In this document: positions 1-5,706 of the stretch, piece after piece | Position numbering within the stretch: position 1 is the first letter of the stretch | Layout: each line of letters starts with the position of its first letter | Source: an uncultured Actinomycetes bacterium | GTDB lineage: Bacteria > Actinomycetota > Actinomycetes > Nanopelagicales > Nanopelagicaceae | DNA: 5,759 nucleotides | Assembly: GCA_903939005.1 (NCBI GenBank) | Contig: CAJAFH010000078.1 | Location: 1 to 5,759 of the forward strand | Direction of reading: 5' to 3' | Position numbers and translations under genes: made by a program | The notes under the pieces: model-generated | The model's database searches: none | Told to the model about the DNA's origin: nothing | What the model saw: only the letters and a program-made list of their open reading frames with translations

Positions 1-16
1 ACCCTCCAACTCTAAA

Positions 17-41
17 ACACTCCAGGGGCGTCCTGGTGTGT
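17..41 (+). terminator. Hairpin, possible terminator of a gene left of the window
   Basis: CCAGG at 22-26 pairs with CCTGG at 32-36 around a 5-nt loop. After a T-T mismatch the stem continues with ACAC (17-20) against GTGT (38-41). A modest T-rich stretch (TCTTTT, about 46-51) follows on the + strand. This could end transcription of an upstream + strand gene outside the window. The T-tract is imperfect and no upstream gene end is identifiable, so the role is inferred. Confidence 0.3.
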
Positions 42-106
42 CAGATCTTTTCTGGGATACCCGGCGCAGCAAGTACCTTTGCTGTTTAAGACATCCCATG
101 TTTGTG

Positions 107-135
107 TTGACTGAAATCTATCTTTCCTTTAGATT
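107..135 (+). promoter_or_regulatory. Candidate sigma70-type promoter for the GntR gene
   Basis: TTGACT at 107-112 (5 of 6 to the -35 consensus) is followed by a 17-bp spacer and TAGATT at 130-135 (4 of 6 to -10). Transcription would start near 142, upstream of both plausible start codons of the regulator (179 and 224). Assigned by pattern only. Confidence 0.45.
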
Positions 136-223
136 AAGGTCAAGGATATCGAGATAACAATTAGGTTACTTTTAAAAGGTGAGTTTTCGAAGAAAAGTAG
201 CTCTTTATCTACTGAAAGGTGGG

Positions 224-961
224 ATGACTTTGCCAGATAAGCACGCCGGGAAAATGCCAGCGAAGATAAAGGAATCCCGCACAGATGGGGCGGTTCGCTC
301 TCTACGTGAGTGGATCTTTACTCATGGCCTCAAGTCAGGCGACTTACTCCCTTCCGAATCGCAGTTGTGTGCAGAGTTAAAAGTTGGACGAAACTCGCTG
401 CGCGAAGCTGTGCGAACTTTGCGAGCAACTGGCGTCCTCGAAGTAAAACAAGGCGCCGGCACATACGTCGGAGTTCTCTCTCTTAAATCAATGTCTGATG
501 AATTAATTTTCCATAGTCGCTTAACTATTGATGACCATGGCACATACCTACGATATTTAAGCGAGGTACGCGAGTCACTTGAGCAAGGCTTACTTACAAA
601 TTTAGTTACTGAAGGCTTGAAACCAGACTTAGAAGCGCTAGAAAAAATCTTGGCAAAAATGGACGAAGAGGCGAAGTCGGGGTTTGTTACCTCTGCGACA
701 GACCGAGAATTCCATGAGGAGCTTCTTGCGCCATTGAAAAACCCACTCTCGATTTTGCTACTTGAAGTCTTTTGGCGAATCTTCGACGAACTGTTAGATA
801 CAAAATACGACCCGGCGGCAGCGAGTAAAACTGCAGATCGTCACCATGCAATTCTGTTGGCTATCAAAGCTTCAGATCCGAGAGGTGCTCGTATTGCTCT
901 TCACAGCCACTTTGATGGACTTAGAAATCGAATTGGTGGTAGAGACTTCAAGATTGACTAG
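224..961 (+). CDS. GntR-family transcriptional regulator, FadR subfamily (FCD domain)
   Basis: Probable metabolite-responsive DNA-binding regulator. Numbering here is from the longest reading, GTG at 179 (260 aa). A winged helix-turn-helix spans about residues 36-98, with the GntR signatures SGDLLPSE, GRNSLREAVRTL and the wing V-QGAGTYV. An all-helical C-terminal FCD domain follows (about 125-248). It keeps the residues that usually hold the metal and effector: D175 and H179 (DREFH), H222 (HHAILLAI) and H244 (LHSHF). FCD regulators are typically dimeric and respond to carboxylic or sugar acids and sugar phosphates. I prefer ATG 224 because GAAAGG precedes it and the longer version adds a hydrophobic N-terminus atypical of the family. 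GTG 179 or ATG 254 remain possible. It converges with the NanE-like gene, with 2 nt between stops. It probably controls the neighbouring catabolic genes, which is inferred from proximity. Confidence 0.88.
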   Translation: MTLPDKHAGKMPAKIKESRTDGAVRSLREWIFTHGLKSGDLLPSESQLCAELKVGRNSLREAVRTLRATGVLEVKQGAGTYVGVLSLKSMSDELIFHSRLTIDDHGTYLRYLSEVRESLEQGLLTNLVTEGLKPDLEALEKILAKMDEEAKSGFVTSATDREFHEELLAPLKNPLSILLLEVFWRIFDELLDTKYDPAAASKTADRHHAILLAIKASDPRGARIALHSHFDGLRNRIGGRDFKID

Positions 962-963
962 TT

Positions 964-1647
964 TTACGATTCTCTATTTATGCTTTTGATAAATCGTTTC
1001 GTGCTCAACCATGGATCAGTGATTGCAGATCCAACACATACCGACCAAGCACCCGCATCAAATGCTTGGCTTACCAGCTCAGGTGAATTAAATCTGCCTT
1101 CAGCTATTACAGGCACTGCACAATGAGTTGTACACGATTTAACCAAATCAAGATCTGGAAGTTCTGGTACTGGCCCTTTTGTGTAACCTGAAAGCGTTGT
1201 AAAAACCGCTACAGCTCCACTCTTTTCAGCTGCAATTGCTGATTCAAGATCATCAATATCTGCAATTACTACAGCCCCAATGGCTTTAGCTTGCGCAACG
1301 AAATCATTTCCGAGAGTTCCATCAACTCTTTTGCGCAGGGTTGCATCTACTGCAATTAAATCAACGCCGGCTTCCAGAAGTTGGTAGACGTGTTCCAACA
1401 AAGGCGTGATCACGACAGGCGTGTTTTCGCTCTTTAACTTAATGAGCCCAACTATTGGAATTGAAACAGCTTTTTTGATTTCTGAAATATCTCGTAGGCC
1501 TTCGGCTCTAATTGCGACAGCTCCACCGGCTTCGGCAGCTTCTGCCATGTATGACATCAAACCGCGATTCGCTAACGGGCTACCGGGTGCGGCTTGGCAA
1601 GAGACAATCAATCCATTGCGCAAGCGATCTAACGCTGTATCCGTCAA
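964..1647 (-). CDS. nanE: NanE-like N-acylmannosamine-6-phosphate 2-epimerase (putative)
   Basis: Cytoplasmic TIM-barrel protein of the NanE family, which interconverts N-acetylmannosamine-6-phosphate and N-acetylglucosamine-6-phosphate. Family motifs occur in order, numbered from the upstream GTG at 1671: GLIVSCQAAPGSPL (20-33), GGAVAIRAE (49-57), PIVGLIK (72-78, with the presumed catalytic Lys78), ITP (88-90), DLIAVDATLRKR (104-115), ADIDD (137-141), TTLSGYT (158-164), VPVIAEGR (186-193, with the presumed catalytic Glu191) and VGSAITDP (213-220). I chose TTG at 1647 because AAAGGGAG (1655-1662) lies 7 nt upstream, and characterised NanE proteins begin close to LIVSCQA. GTG 1671 (235 aa) could be a leaderless start. 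The stop is 2 nt from that of the convergent GntR gene. No sialate lyase, ManNAc kinase or deaminase is visible, so the true substrate may differ. The family call is secure and the exact reaction less so. Confidence 0.88.
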   Translation of the reverse strand: MTDTALDRLRNGLIVSCQAAPGSPLANRGLMSYMAEAAEAGGAVAIRAEGLRDISEIKKAVSIPIVGLIKLKSENTPVVITPLLEHVYQLLEAGVDLIAVDATLRKRVDGTLGNDFVAQAKAIGAVVIADIDDLESAIAAEKSGAVAVFTTLSGYTKGPVPELPDLDLVKSCTTHCAVPVIAEGRFNSPELVSQAFDAGAWSVCVGSAITDPWLSTKRFIKSINRES

Positions 1648-1677
1648 GATTTGACTCCCTTTATTTGACACAATTAA

Positions 1678-1706
1678 TTTATATTAAGTGCTCAGGTGGA
1701 CCATTG
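1678..1706 (-). promoter_or_regulatory. Candidate promoter and operator upstream of the NanE-like gene
   Basis: On the minus strand, TATAAA (plus positions 1678-1683) lies 6 nt before GTG 1671, the spacing expected of a leaderless transcript, and 30 nt before TTG 1647. The -35 region is weak. It is overlapped by an inverted motif of form GGTNNACC (GGTGGACC on +, 1695-1702), which resembles the short TGGT/ACCA half-sites bound by FadR-type regulators. An operator here could occlude the promoter. All of this is pattern-based. Confidence 0.35.
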
Positions 1707-1776
1707 TAATCAGTAATGTTTTGAATCTGAAGAGCGCAAACGATGAGATTTGAAATCCTAAATAGAGTTTAGACGC

Positions 1777-2796
1777 TCAATGATCTAATCGAAGTCTGCT
1801 CTCTAGTTCAAGAATCGAATTCCAAATAGCTGCTGAAATTACTATTCCATCTGTATTTTTGGCTCTCTCTTGCTCTTCAACTTCACCAGGCAAGAGAATT
1901 GGTTTATTAGAATCTGCTGGTGGTGCATTCTTAATTACGCCGGTGGCTTGATTTACATCCTGCAAGAATTGATCTACGCCAAAAAAGAATTCTGGATCCA
2001 TTGCAATCAAAATTGTGCCATTGCCGTTGCCGTAGGAATCACTCATTGAAGGATGAGCGCCCGAGAGCGCTCCGCCAAGAAGTTCAATTAGAAGATTTAG
2101 GCAATAACCCTTGTGACCTCCAAAAGGTAAAATTGCGCCACCTGCGTAGAAATCTGCTGGATCTGTAGTTGGGCTGCCATCTGCTTTAACAATTAGGCCT
2201 TCTGGAACTGTAAGTCCATTTACATTGGCTGCTCGAATCTTGCCTTCTGCGGAACTGGCTGTAGCAAAATCAATAACAATGTTCTCGCCCTCGGTAGGAA
2301 TTCCAGCTGCAAAGGGGTTGGTTCCGAATAGTCTTGTTTTGCCTCCATGCGCTGCCACGTTAGGCCCACCATTGCACCACATGATTGAAACTAGTGACTT
2401 TTGAGAGAGCAGCTCTACATATTCACCTAAGCGACCAATGTGATTACAGGACTTTATAGAAACCGTTGCTATCCCGAATTTATGTGCATTATCTGCAACT
2501 AAATCAACTGCTCGCTTGCAAGCAATCTGTCCCCAGCCCCATTGACCATCTAGTGTTACAACGGCGCCACGCTCAGAAATTATCTTTGGTTGAGCAGTAG
2601 GTATTACCTGACCACTTTCAACTGCGTTGGCATATTCAACTAGTCGCAATATTCCGTGAGATGAGTGCCCAGCGGCTTGAGCATCAACAAGTGATTCAGC
2701 AACTGAGAGAGCATCTTCTTTGGAAGAGCCCACTAGCTCCAAAATTCTTGCAGACTTTTCCAGCATAAGCTCATATTTTATTTGCTCTGTCTGCAT
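1777..2796 (-). CDS. Ldh family oxidoreductase (LDH2, malate/L-lactate dehydrogenase superfamily)
   Basis: A 339-aa NAD(P)-dependent 2-hydroxyacid or ketoacid oxidoreductase of the LDH2 fold, which is unrelated to classical Rossmann LDH. Motifs in order: GHSSHG (43-48, conserved active-site His), R51 and Y55 of the R-x3-Y helix, NHIGRLGEY (118-126), GTNPFAAGIP (158-167, cofactor pocket), IDFATASSAEGK (175-186), TVPEG (196-200), DGSPTTDP (206-213), LPFGGHKGYCLNL (223-235) and a C-terminal LPGE-x-E segment (302-307). Length matches the family. The family includes malate, sulfolactate, ureidoglycolate, 2,3-diketogulonate and piperideine/pyrroline-2-carboxylate enzymes, so the substrate cannot be read from sequence alone. 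ATG 2796 has GAAAGG upstream but at a long spacing of about 13 nt. The gene lies upstream of the NanE-like gene on the same strand with a gap of 105-129 bp. That gap appears to hold a separate promoter, so they may be only partly co-transcribed. Confidence 0.9.
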   Translation of the reverse strand: MQTEQIKYELMLEKSARILELVGSSKEDALSVAESLVDAQAAGHSSHGILRLVEYANAVESGQVIPTAQPKIISERGAVVTLDGQWGWGQIACKRAVDLVADNAHKFGIATVSIKSCNHIGRLGEYVELLSQKSLVSIMWCNGGPNVAAHGGKTRLFGTNPFAAGIPTEGENIVIDFATASSAEGKIRAANVNGLTVPEGLIVKADGSPTTDPADFYAGGAILPFGGHKGYCLNLLIELLGGALSGAHPSMSDSYGNGNGTILIAMDPEFFFGVDQFLQDVNQATGVIKNAPPADSNKPILLPGEVEEQERAKNTDGIVISAAIWNSILELESRLRLDH

Positions 2797-2834
2797 GAAG
2801 GTTTAAATGCCTTTCACCCTTAACGAATGTTGGT

Positions 2835-2923
2835 TTGACGCAATTCTGGAAGATTAACTCAGTGTTTATAAGAGCGCAATCATTTACAGATAATTATTGA
2901 TTCGGTGCCTCGGCAATGTTAAT
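2835..2923 (+). promoter_or_regulatory. Divergent intergenic control region between the LDH2 and Gfo/Idh/MocA genes
   Basis: The 151-bp gap between the divergent genes must hold both promoters. Visible candidates for the rightward gene are TATAAG at 2867-2872 and GTTAAT at 2918-2923 (-10 like), neither with a convincing -35 at 17 bp. Operator-like elements are AAGAGCGCAA at 2870-2879, which also occurs at 1730-1739, and the inverted repeat TGCC-TC-GGCA at 2906-2915. No clear leftward promoter could be singled out. Confidence 0.3.
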
Positions 2924-2930
2924 CTCAATC

Positions 2931-2951
2931 ATGGCTAGGAGTGCTCGGTGA
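2931..2951 (+). other. Six-codon mini-ORF overlapping the start of the Gfo/Idh/MocA gene
   Basis: ATG at 2931 opens a reading frame for MARSAR ending in TGA at 2949-2951. That stop overlaps the GTG start (2948-2950) of the dehydrogenase in the arrangement GTGA. A -10-like GTTAAT ends 7 nt before this ATG, so it could be translated from a leaderless transcript and coupled to the gene. The Shine-Dalgarno AGGAG (2937-2941), 6 nt before GTG 2948, lies inside it. The ORF could equally be fortuitous. Confidence 0.2.
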
Positions 2952-3994
2952 GTGTGATTCGATTTGGCATTGTTGGTTCTGGTTACATGGGTAAGACGCA
3001 TGCTGAAGCTGTTCATCGACTACCTAACGCTGAATTAGTGGCTGTGGCAGGCGGTACTAGAGCCCCAGACTTGGCAAAGCAATACGAAGTTGATTTCGAA
3101 ACAGACATTGACGCTCTTTTACGTCGAAAAGATATTGATGCAATCGTAATTACAACACCACATCACTTGCACTATGAGCAAACTTTGGTTGCTTTGCAAG
3201 AGAAGAAGCATGTTTTGGTAGAGAAGCCACTCGCAACTTCTGTGGATGATTGTAATCAAATGATCAATCTCGCAGCACAAAATGAATTGATCCTGGGTGT
3301 TGGGTACCACCAGCGGTTTCGAGTCAACAATTACACTGCGCGCGCACTAATTAGAGAAGGTGCGATCGGAGATGTAGTTTCAATTCAAGTTTCAATGCCA
3401 ACCTACGCTGGAGCCATGCAAGCCGGTGGCATTGGTAGTGATTATGGTTGGTGGAATAACCCAGCTTCACTTGGCCACATCATGAATAGTGCGCCGCATG
3501 GTATTGATTTACTACGTTGGTTTATGGATGAAGAAGTTATAACTGTTTCTTCATTCTCGCGAACATTTCTTCCTGGTGTGCCCGTGGAAGATACAACAAT
3601 AGCTAATATCGAATTTTCAAACGGTGCAATCTGTTCGCTATTTTCAAGTAGAGCGCTTCCTGCTCCAGCATTTGTCGGCGAGGAATATCGCTTCAGAATT
3701 ATGGGAAAAACCGGACTTATGGATCTTGACCCTTATGGGGAATTAAAGATTTCAGATGAGAATGGTTGGCGTGTTGTTTCGAAGCAGCCTGCAGTTGGTC
3801 ACCAAGGCGCAAACTCTGCATATAGCGATGTAAGAATGCAGGCCTACTGCGATCAAATCTCTTCTTTCATTGATTTAATCGAAGGTAGACCAGGAAATAT
3901 TGGCGTTGGTAAGGATGGAATGGCAGCAGTTCAGGCTTGTCTTGCGATGTTGGAATCCTCAACGGAAAGAAAATGGATTTCGCTTAATAGTTGA
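2948..3994 (+). CDS. Gfo/Idh/MocA family oxidoreductase
   Basis: A 348-aa NAD(P)-dependent dehydrogenase acting on a sugar, inositol or related polyol in the cytoplasm. An N-terminal Rossmann domain carries GSGYMG (10-15) and the family signature VEKPLA (91-96), whose Lys93 is the conserved catalytic and cofactor-contacting residue. HQRF (121-124) is the usual motif after the Rossmann core. The C-terminal alpha/beta domain has the H-x2-D motif in SAPHGIDLLRW (181-191), with His184 and Asp187 in the usual catalytic positions. The C-terminus shows the normal helix and strand (GMAAVQACLAMLESS then KWISL). The GTG 2948 start is well supported by AGGAG at 2937-2941 with 6-nt spacing; GTG 2954 would be 2 codons shorter. 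It is divergent from the LDH2 gene and likely in the same catabolic locus. The substrate is not predictable. A tRNA-related repeat begins about 12 nt after its stop, with no clear terminator. Confidence 0.92.
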   Translation: MSVIRFGIVGSGYMGKTHAEAVHRLPNAELVAVAGGTRAPDLAKQYEVDFETDIDALLRRKDIDAIVITTPHHLHYEQTLVALQEKKHVLVEKPLATSVDDCNQMINLAAQNELILGVGYHQRFRVNNYTARALIREGAIGDVVSIQVSMPTYAGAMQAGGIGSDYGWWNNPASLGHIMNSAPHGIDLLRWFMDEEVITVSSFSRTFLPGVPVEDTTIANIEFSNGAICSLFSSRALPAPAFVGEEYRFRIMGKTGLMDLDPYGELKISDENGWRVVSKQPAVGHQGANSAYSDVRMQAYCDQISSFIDLIEGRPGNIGVGKDGMAAVQACLAMLESSTERKWISLNS

Positions 3995-4005
3995 TATTAA
4001 AACTA

Positions 4006-4118
4006 AGAGCGGAGATGTCCGGACCACAAAAAGAGTTAAAGTTGTGATTGGTTCCGCGTTAAGTTGGAACTAAGAGCGGAGACGAGGAGATTTGAACTCC
4101 TGAAGGCGATTAAACCTT
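4006..4118. repeat. Left copy of a composite direct repeat (attachment-site-like)
   Basis: Three parts. 4006-4062 matches 5596-5652 with a single difference (A4040 versus G5630). 4063-4073 is a unique 11-nt linker (9 nt in the other copy). 4074-4118 is identical over 45 nt to 5662-5706, which is the 3' part of the tRNA-Ser gene plus 3 flanking bases. The first part holds the palindrome GTCCGGAC (4017-4024) and a bulged hairpin pairing CGGACCACAA (4020-4029) with 4042-4056. Within this copy AACTAAGAGCGGAGA occurs twice, at 4001-4015 and 4068-4082. With the right copy it brackets one gene, as left and right attachment sites do. Confidence 0.85.
4077..4118 (-). pseudogene. 3' fragment of tRNA-Ser(GCT)
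   Basis: On the minus strand this reads as the variable-arm start (AAGG), the variable arm, the T arm (AGGAG/CTCCT around TTCAAAT), the 3' acceptor strand CGTCTCC and discriminator G. It is identical to 5665-5706 of the intact gene at the right edge. The 5' acceptor strand, D arm and anticodon arm are absent, so it cannot make a tRNA. Such a fragment is the usual mark left at the distal end of an element integrated into a tRNA 3' end. Confidence 0.85.
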
Positions 4119-4134
4119 TTACTTTCTCGAACAT

Positions 4135-4163
4135 TTCACGCGCTTATTGGTTTTTACTATAAC
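4135..4163 (+). promoter_or_regulatory. Candidate promoter of the exported-protein gene
   Basis: TTCACG (4135-4140, 4 of 6 to -35), a 17-bp spacer and TATAAC (4158-4163, 5 of 6 to -10) predict a start near 4170, only about 14 nt before ATG 4184. It lies inside the repeat-bounded segment, so the cargo gene would carry its own promoter. It is separate from the Gfo/Idh/MocA gene, whose stop is 180 bp upstream. Confidence 0.45.
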
Positions 4164-4183
4164 CCCATATACCGTTGGGGAGT

Positions 4184-5560
4184 ATGGGGCTGCAAACACG
4201 AATACTCAGAAGTCTTTCACTTCTCATGATTATTTCTTTAGCTTGTGTATCGGGATCTACCTCTAGCGCAAGAGCAGCCTTAAAGCGCGCACCTGTAACA
4301 ATAAAGGAATTTACCTTTCAATCGGGGGCTTACTATATTTCCGGAACAGTGGCTTCGGGAAGTTGTTTCTCGGAAGCTAAAACTCTTTTTCGTGATCCGG
4401 CTGGGAAGACCGTTGACGTTTCTAAAGCATCTAAAGAAACATATCCTTACTTGACTATCTATTTTTCCGTTATACCGAAAGATTCGGCATGCTTGAAGGG
4501 TACACAGGTAACTTTAGGTAATTCAGGACCATACAGAGTTAATGCAACTGAGATTCGTGATTACACAACGAAAAAAGTTCTTTGGAATGTTAACCAAATA
4601 ACTAAAAATCCAATCTCTTCGGCAGATGCTCCTATTGAGAGCCCGATTGTATCTTTTGTAGCCTCTAGACATATTTACTGCGAGACCTGCAAAATCATTA
4701 CTCAAGAAATTGCGCTCATAGAATTGAATGGGGCAAGCCAGTCAGCTCTCACGCCTCTTTCTTCGCAATTTGGTTTTGCGGTGGTTGGCAGAAGAAGCGA
4801 CGCGCTCATTGTGCAAAACACGTCACCTAATCGTTATGTTTATTTCGCGGATCTTTGGCTTGTCACATCTTCTGGCTGGAAACTTCTTTCGAATGATACT
4901 TCTCACGTACATGGATCAATTCTTCTTAACGCTGATATGAAGAGTTACATCTCGTCACAATCGCAAGGCTTTTCATCAGTAAACACTGCCCTGATCATGT
5001 ACCCCTTACAAGGCTACAGAGAAGGCCAACTAGAGAAAGTTCTCTTTGATGCAAAGAAGTACGGAGGTGGATTTATAAGTTCACTCTCGGCGAGCCCGGA
5101 CGATAAGTTCGGTTACTTCACTCATATTTCAAAAGGAGTTTCTAACCTGTACCAAATAAACCTTGCCACTAATAAACTTTCCAAATTAGGGAAAACAGTT
5201 GACGGTTTCAATTTAGAGGCAATTGACTCTGATGGAAATTTCATTGGAATCATAAAGAATCGTGCAGATGCCGAAAATGCACCAAATGTTGTAAGAATTT
5301 CACTGAAGTCGCTCACGGTGGCGCAGATTTTTGAGACTGGTCCATTCACCTTCAGTCCGAGTTTAGGTCCGGCAGTTATAGCCTCCGGTAAATATTTGAT
5401 TTTTAACAATGATTCAAGCCGCCAACTCACCATCTTTGATTCAACAGGAATAGAGAAAGCGCTGAATTATCGCTTCCAAACGTCATTAAGTTTCCTGACA
5501 GCGCTGCCTTCTAAATGGATTGATAAAGGTTCTATACCTGCTATTCCCGACAATATGTGA
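4184..5560 (+). CDS. Exported protein of unknown function, probably all-beta (Ig-like plus propeller-like)
   Basis: I do not recognise a family. Counting from TTG 4175 (461 aa), the N-terminus is a Sec signal peptide: basic residues, a hydrophobic core (SLSLLMIISLACV, 13-25) and an Ala-Arg-Ala site giving cleavage after residue 34. The mature part starts with a strand-rich segment (about 40-140) resembling an Ig-like domain, with Cys64 and Cys106 able to form a disulfide. A CETC motif follows at 169-172. The remainder (about 155-445) has repeated strand-turn-strand blocks such as SASPDDKFGYF, NLYQINLATNKL and FSPSLGPAVIASGKYLIF, suggestive of a degenerate TolB/WD40-like propeller. There is no transmembrane helix after the signal and no sorting motif. 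I prefer ATG 4184; TTG 4175 is possible. GGGGAG (4177-4182) is too close to ATG for a normal ribosome site, so a very short leader is likely. It is the only gene between the two tRNA-derived repeats, which suggests transferred cargo. Confidence 0.75.
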   Translation: MGLQTRILRSLSLLMIISLACVSGSTSSARAALKRAPVTIKEFTFQSGAYYISGTVASGSCFSEAKTLFRDPAGKTVDVSKASKETYPYLTIYFSVIPKDSACLKGTQVTLGNSGPYRVNATEIRDYTTKKVLWNVNQITKNPISSADAPIESPIVSFVASRHIYCETCKIITQEIALIELNGASQSALTPLSSQFGFAVVGRRSDALIVQNTSPNRYVYFADLWLVTSSGWKLLSNDTSHVHGSILLNADMKSYISSQSQGFSSVNTALIMYPLQGYREGQLEKVLFDAKKYGGGFISSLSASPDDKFGYFTHISKGVSNLYQINLATNKLSKLGKTVDGFNLEAIDSDGNFIGIIKNRADAENAPNVVRISLKSLTVAQIFETGPFTFSPSLGPAVIASGKYLIFNNDSSRQLTIFDSTGIEKALNYRFQTSLSFLTALPSKWIDKGSIPAIPDNM

Positions 5561-5595
5561 ACTTCGGTCATGAATACTAAAATGCAGAACAAGTG

Positions 5596-5706
5596 AGAGC
5601 GGAGATGTCCGGACCACAAAAAGAGTTAAGGTTGTGATTGGTTCCGCGTTAATATGTTGCTGAGCGGAGACGAGGAGATTTGAACTCCTGAAGGCGATTA
5701 AACCTT
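5596..5706. repeat. Right copy of the composite direct repeat, overlapping the intact tRNA-Ser gene
   Basis: 5596-5652 matches 4006-4062 with one difference, followed by a 9-nt divergent linker (5653-5661) and 45 nt identical to 4074-4118. Identity stops inside the tRNA at the start of the variable arm (5706), beyond which only this copy continues as tRNA. The module begins 35 nt after the stop of the exported-protein gene and carries the same GTCCGGAC palindrome (5607-5614) and bulged hairpin. GAGCGGAGA, the complement of the tRNA 3' terminus, occurs at both 5597-5605 and 5662-5670. Confidence 0.85.

Noticed and set aside
1406..1709. Open + strand frames opposite the NanE-like gene
   Set aside because: They are antisense to a gene with full family motifs, lack ribosome sites and encode no recognisable protein. 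The same holds for minus-strand frames inside the GntR, Gfo/Idh/MocA and exported-protein genes.
4020..4056. Rho-independent terminator within the repeat
   Set aside because: The hairpin has bulges and a large loop, and no T-run follows its 3' arm on either strand. It is better described as a conserved structured element of unknown role.
4006..4073. Integron attC site after the Gfo/Idh/MocA gene
   Set aside because: GTTAAGT at 4058-4064 fits the R' core GTTRRRY, but no matching RYYYAAC lies at the other end and the right copy (GTTAATA) breaks the core. The tRNA 3' end explains the repeat better.
4184..4260. Lipoprotein signal (lipobox) in the exported protein
   Set aside because: The sequence before Cys24 is Ser-Leu-Ala, lacking the usual Leu/Val/Ile at -3, and a good Ala-Arg-Ala type I cleavage site follows.
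4728..4940. Second gene overlapping the exported-protein gene in another frame
   Set aside because: It has no ribosome site and no recognisable features, and the main frame is continuous with a signal peptide and consistent beta-strand pattern.
4006..5706. Composite transposon or insertion sequence
   Set aside because: The flanking repeats are direct, tRNA-derived and lack terminal inverted repeats, and no transposase is encoded.
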